A stretch of DNA of 7,936 bases, taken from UBA1151 sp963579925 (lineage in GTDB: Bacteria; Chloroflexota; Dehalococcoidia; Lucifugimonadales; Lucifugimonadaceae). The notes below the pieces were generated by a model, which saw only the letters and a list, made by a program, of their open reading frames with translations, had not been told where the DNA came from and searched no databases. The translations under genes were made by a program, and so were the position numbers. The stretch's first letter is position 1. Every line of letters begins with the position of its first letter. Shown here one piece after another: positions 5,985 through 7,936 of this stretch. The stretch is taken from the NCBI GenBank assembly GCA_963579925.1, contig CAUZJA010000130.1, forward strand, positions 1 through 7,936. Reading direction: 5' to 3'.

Positions 5985-7936
5985 GGTCCTCTCGATGGCA
6001 TCCGGGTACTTGACCTGACGCAGTCCGTTGCCGGTGCGTACTGCACCCGGTTACTCGCCGCATACGGCGCAGAAGTGACTCATGTGGAGCCGCCCCCATC
6101 AGGCAGTGCAATACGGCAGCGCGGGCCGTTTATCTCCGATCTTCCCGAGGGCGAGAACGGTGTCCTCTTCAATTACTTGAGTGCAGGAAAACGCTCGGCG
6201 CTAATAGACCCCGGCGTAATCGAGGATCCTGACCTGTGCACGATGGCCGAGAACGCAAACGTTCTCGTCACGGATGAAACCTGGAGTTCGCTCACTTCAC
6301 TGTGGGCGTTGCCGCTTGATTTGGCAGAGCGAAATCCGAGCCTTGTCATCACCGAAATGCCAGCGGTTCACCCAAATAGCCCAAACGCAGAACACCGTCT
6401 AAGTGAGCTGACGCTGTATGCGGCCAGCGGCCTTATGAGCCTGGTTGGCGGTGCCGGAAAGCCCCCCATTAAAGCGGGCGGTTACCAGGCGAGTTTCATG
6501 GCCGGCGCTCACGCAGCAGCGCTGACAACGTTCGCACTTATTTCGGCTCGAGATGGCGGCACTGGTTCGGTCCTTGAGGTTCCAGCACTCAGCACTGCCG
6601 CCAAATTCTTCTCCCACATGTCTGATCCCGAATCTGTCCTCGACGACCCGAATCCTCCCGACGTGCGACGCGAGCACCAGAGCTCCATATCCCCATGTGG
6701 AGATGGCTACGTCGCAGTAACCGTCTACTACTTCCAGATATCGACTATCGCCGAGATGATCGGGCGTCCGGAACTGGCGGAAGGCTCCAGATTTACGACG
6801 GCGGAGGGGTTCCAGGAGCATGGCACTGCGTTGCTGGATGAAATCCGAGCGTGGCTCATCGTCCGGACTAAAGCGGAGATCGTCGACGAGGCGCAGAGTC
6901 ACCATCTCCTGATTACGCCCGTAAACACAGCGAAAGACCTGCTCGAATCCGAACACCTCCGCAGCAGAAGCTTTTTCCAGGAAGTGCAGCTAGGTGAGAC
7001 CAAACAGGTAATCCAGAGTGGCGCTCCATTCCAGTTCGCATCGTCACCCGTTACAGCGCCATCGCCCGCCCCAAAACTTGGGAGCGCCAATCAACACCTC
7101 AATAAACAACTCACAGCGCTATCGCCGCCCGCAAAATCTTCAGCAAATACCCCCCGGGGGGGCCCGTTGGAGGGTGTGACGGTGCTTGATCTCTCGCATC
7201 GGCTCGCTGGCCCCGCTCTCACAATGTTGCTGGCGGACTGGGGTGCCGATGTGATCAAGATCGAGTGGTGGCACAGGATGGACGGATGGCGCGGACTTAT
7301 CAGCGTTGATGACGATGTTCAGGGCGATCAGTCCTACAACAAAAAGCCTAACTGGCTGCGGCTAAACCGCAACAAGCGCAGCCTCACCCTCAACCTGAAA
7401 AACCCCGACGGCAAGCAGATATTCATGGACCTCGCACGCAAGGCTGACGTAGTGGTCGACAACTTCAGCGCTGGCGTCATGGGCCGGCTTGGCCTTGGCT
7501 ACAAAGACCTGAGTCCGGCAAACCCTGGAATCATCACCATATCCATGCCGGGGTTCGGCACCACCGGCCCCGACTCCGCGTTCGTGGGCAACGGGCCGGT
7601 GTTCGAGGGCTACTCCGGCTTGGCATCCATAACCGGCTACGTAGGTGGAGCACCCCGCAACTCCGTCGGCATCTGGCCCGATGTGGTGGCCGGCGTTCAC
7701 GGCGCAGCGGCGATCGGCATGGCGCTCATCGCCCGTCAGCGAACGAATCGTGGCGACCACATCGAACTGGCGCAAACGGAGACGCTGATCAACATGATCG
7801 GCGACGCCGTCCTTGAGTACTCAGCCAACGGCGATGTGCGCGTGCCAACCGGAAACTCAGACCACACTATGGCCCCGCACGGCGTCTACCCCTGCATCGG
7901 CGACGATCGCTGGATCGCCATTGCTATCGCATCGGA
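5982..7936 (+). CDS. Tandem CaiB/BaiF family III CoA-transferase (two domains, 3' end outside window)
   Basis: Frame 3 stays open for 651 codons to the right edge and encodes two successive CaiB/BaiF domains. Such enzymes move CoA between carboxylic acids through an aspartyl-CoA intermediate and normally work as interlocked homodimers. The first half starts GPLDGIRVLDLTQSVAGAYC and extends to about residue 353. A Pro/Ala/Ser linker spans about 354-394. The second half starts PLEGVTVLDLSHRLAGPALT (395 on) and has DADVVVDNFSAGVM-like and MPGFGTTGP segments typical of active members. The catalytic Asp aligns with D567 (WPDVVAG) in the second half, but the equivalent place in the first half is Ser171 (YQASFMAG). 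The first half may therefore be structural or CoA-binding only. Numbering assumes the ATC start, since an annotation beginning at GTG 6075 would lose 31 conserved residues. It follows the crotonase stop by 2 nt, implying coupled translation. The substrate is unknown. Confidence 0.88.
   Translation, partial: MGPLDGIRVLDLTQSVAGAYCTRLLAAYGAEVTHVEPPPSGSAIRQRGPFISDLPEGENGVLFNYLSAGKRSALIDPGVIEDPDLCTMAENANVLVTDETWSSLTSLWALPLDLAERNPSLVITEMPAVHPNSPNAEHRLSELTLYAASGLMSLVGGAGKPPIKAGGYQASFMAGAHAAALTTFALISARDGGTGSVLEVPALSTAAKFFSHMSDPESVLDDPNPPDVRREHQSSISPCGDGYVAVTVYYFQISTIAEMIGRPELAEGSRFTTAEGFQEHGTALLDEIRAWLIVRTKAEIVDEAQSHHLLITPVNTAKDLLESEHLRSRSFFQEVQLGETKQVIQSGAPFQFASSPVTAPSPAPKLGSANQHLNKQLTALSPPAKSSANTPRGGPLEGVTVLDLSHRLAGPALTMLLADWGADVIKIEWWHRMDGWRGLISVDDDVQGDQSYNKKPNWLRLNRNKRSLTLNLKNPDGKQIFMDLARKADVVVDNFSAGVMGRLGLGYKDLSPANPGIITISMPGFGTTGPDSAFVGNGPVFEGYSGLASITGYVGGAPRNSVGIWPDVVAGVHGAAAIGMALIARQRTNRGDHIELAQTETLINMIGDAVLEYSANGDVRVPTGNSDHTMAPHGVYPCIGDDRWIAIAIAS
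7053..7139 (+). repeat. Two degenerate copies of a 27-nt unit (60-nt period) in the CoA-transferase linker
   Basis: 7053-7079 and 7113-7139 match at 21 of 27 positions without gaps and are exactly 60 nt apart. They encode TAPSPAPKL and TALSPPAKS, so the interdomain linker probably grew by an in-frame 20-codon duplication that has since diverged. Confidence 0.55.
7150..7162. repeat. C6G7 homopolymer palindrome at the start of the second CaiB domain
   Basis: Six C followed by seven G (12 nt perfectly palindromic) encode part of TPRGGP just before the second CaiB domain. It is in frame as given. Runs like this are prone to polymerase slippage and sequencing error. Confidence 0.7.

Noticed and set aside
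6399..6956. 185-codon minus-strand open frame inside the CoA-transferase gene
   Set aside because: It is antisense to continuous CaiB coding sequence and shows no domain or ribosome binding site support. The same applies to the frame at 7362-7775.

Overview
The window is a moderately GC-rich (by eye), densely packed bacterial chromosome segment. It uses many non-ATG starts (GTG, TTG and probably ATC) and short or overlapping gene junctions. Dipeptide ABC ATPases, a crotonase and a tandem family III CoA-transferase would fit a heterotrophic bacterium with abundant acyl-CoA metabolism, for example a Chloroflexota (SAR202/Dehalococcoidia-like) or actinobacterial lineage. That is an inference from gene content only; nothing in the window fixes the taxonomy.

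Layout. Positions 1-83 hold the last 26 codons of an unidentified + strand gene. Its stop overlaps, tail to tail, the stop of a minus-strand block. Read in its own direction (right to left), the minus block is a HAD-superfamily hydrolase (4453-3626, TTG start), a 191-nt gap containing a small dyad, a DppD/OppD-type ATPase (3434-2400), a DppF/OppF-type ATPase (2403-1369, GTG start in a 4-nt GTGA overlap), and an MFS exporter of the EntS/MFS_3 type (1345-80). No substrate-binding protein or permease gene accompanies the two ATPases in the window.

A 105-nt divergent spacer (4454-4558) leads to the + strand block. It holds a VOC/glyoxalase-fold protein whose reading frame appears broken at its last residues (4559, ancestral stop probably 4953-4955), a crotonase-fold protein (5062-5979) and a large CaiB/BaiF CoA-transferase (from about 5982, running off the right edge). 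The transferase carries two CaiB domains in one chain joined by a Pro/Ala/Ser-rich linker.

How the genes may work together. The + strand genes look like a small acyl-CoA catabolic cassette: the CoA-transferase would activate an organic acid by moving CoA between carboxylates, the crotonase would act on the resulting acyl-CoA, and the VOC protein could handle a metal-dependent isomerisation or cleavage step. The substrate is unknown. The minus block is mostly transport. No intergenic stretch exceeds 300 bases. I saw no tRNA, rRNA, CRISPR array, insertion sequence or recognisable riboswitch. The most interesting points are the asymmetric tandem CoA-transferase (Asp in one half, Ser in the other), its apparent ATC start, the crotonase without either classical glutamate, and the probable one-base frameshift in the VOC gene.
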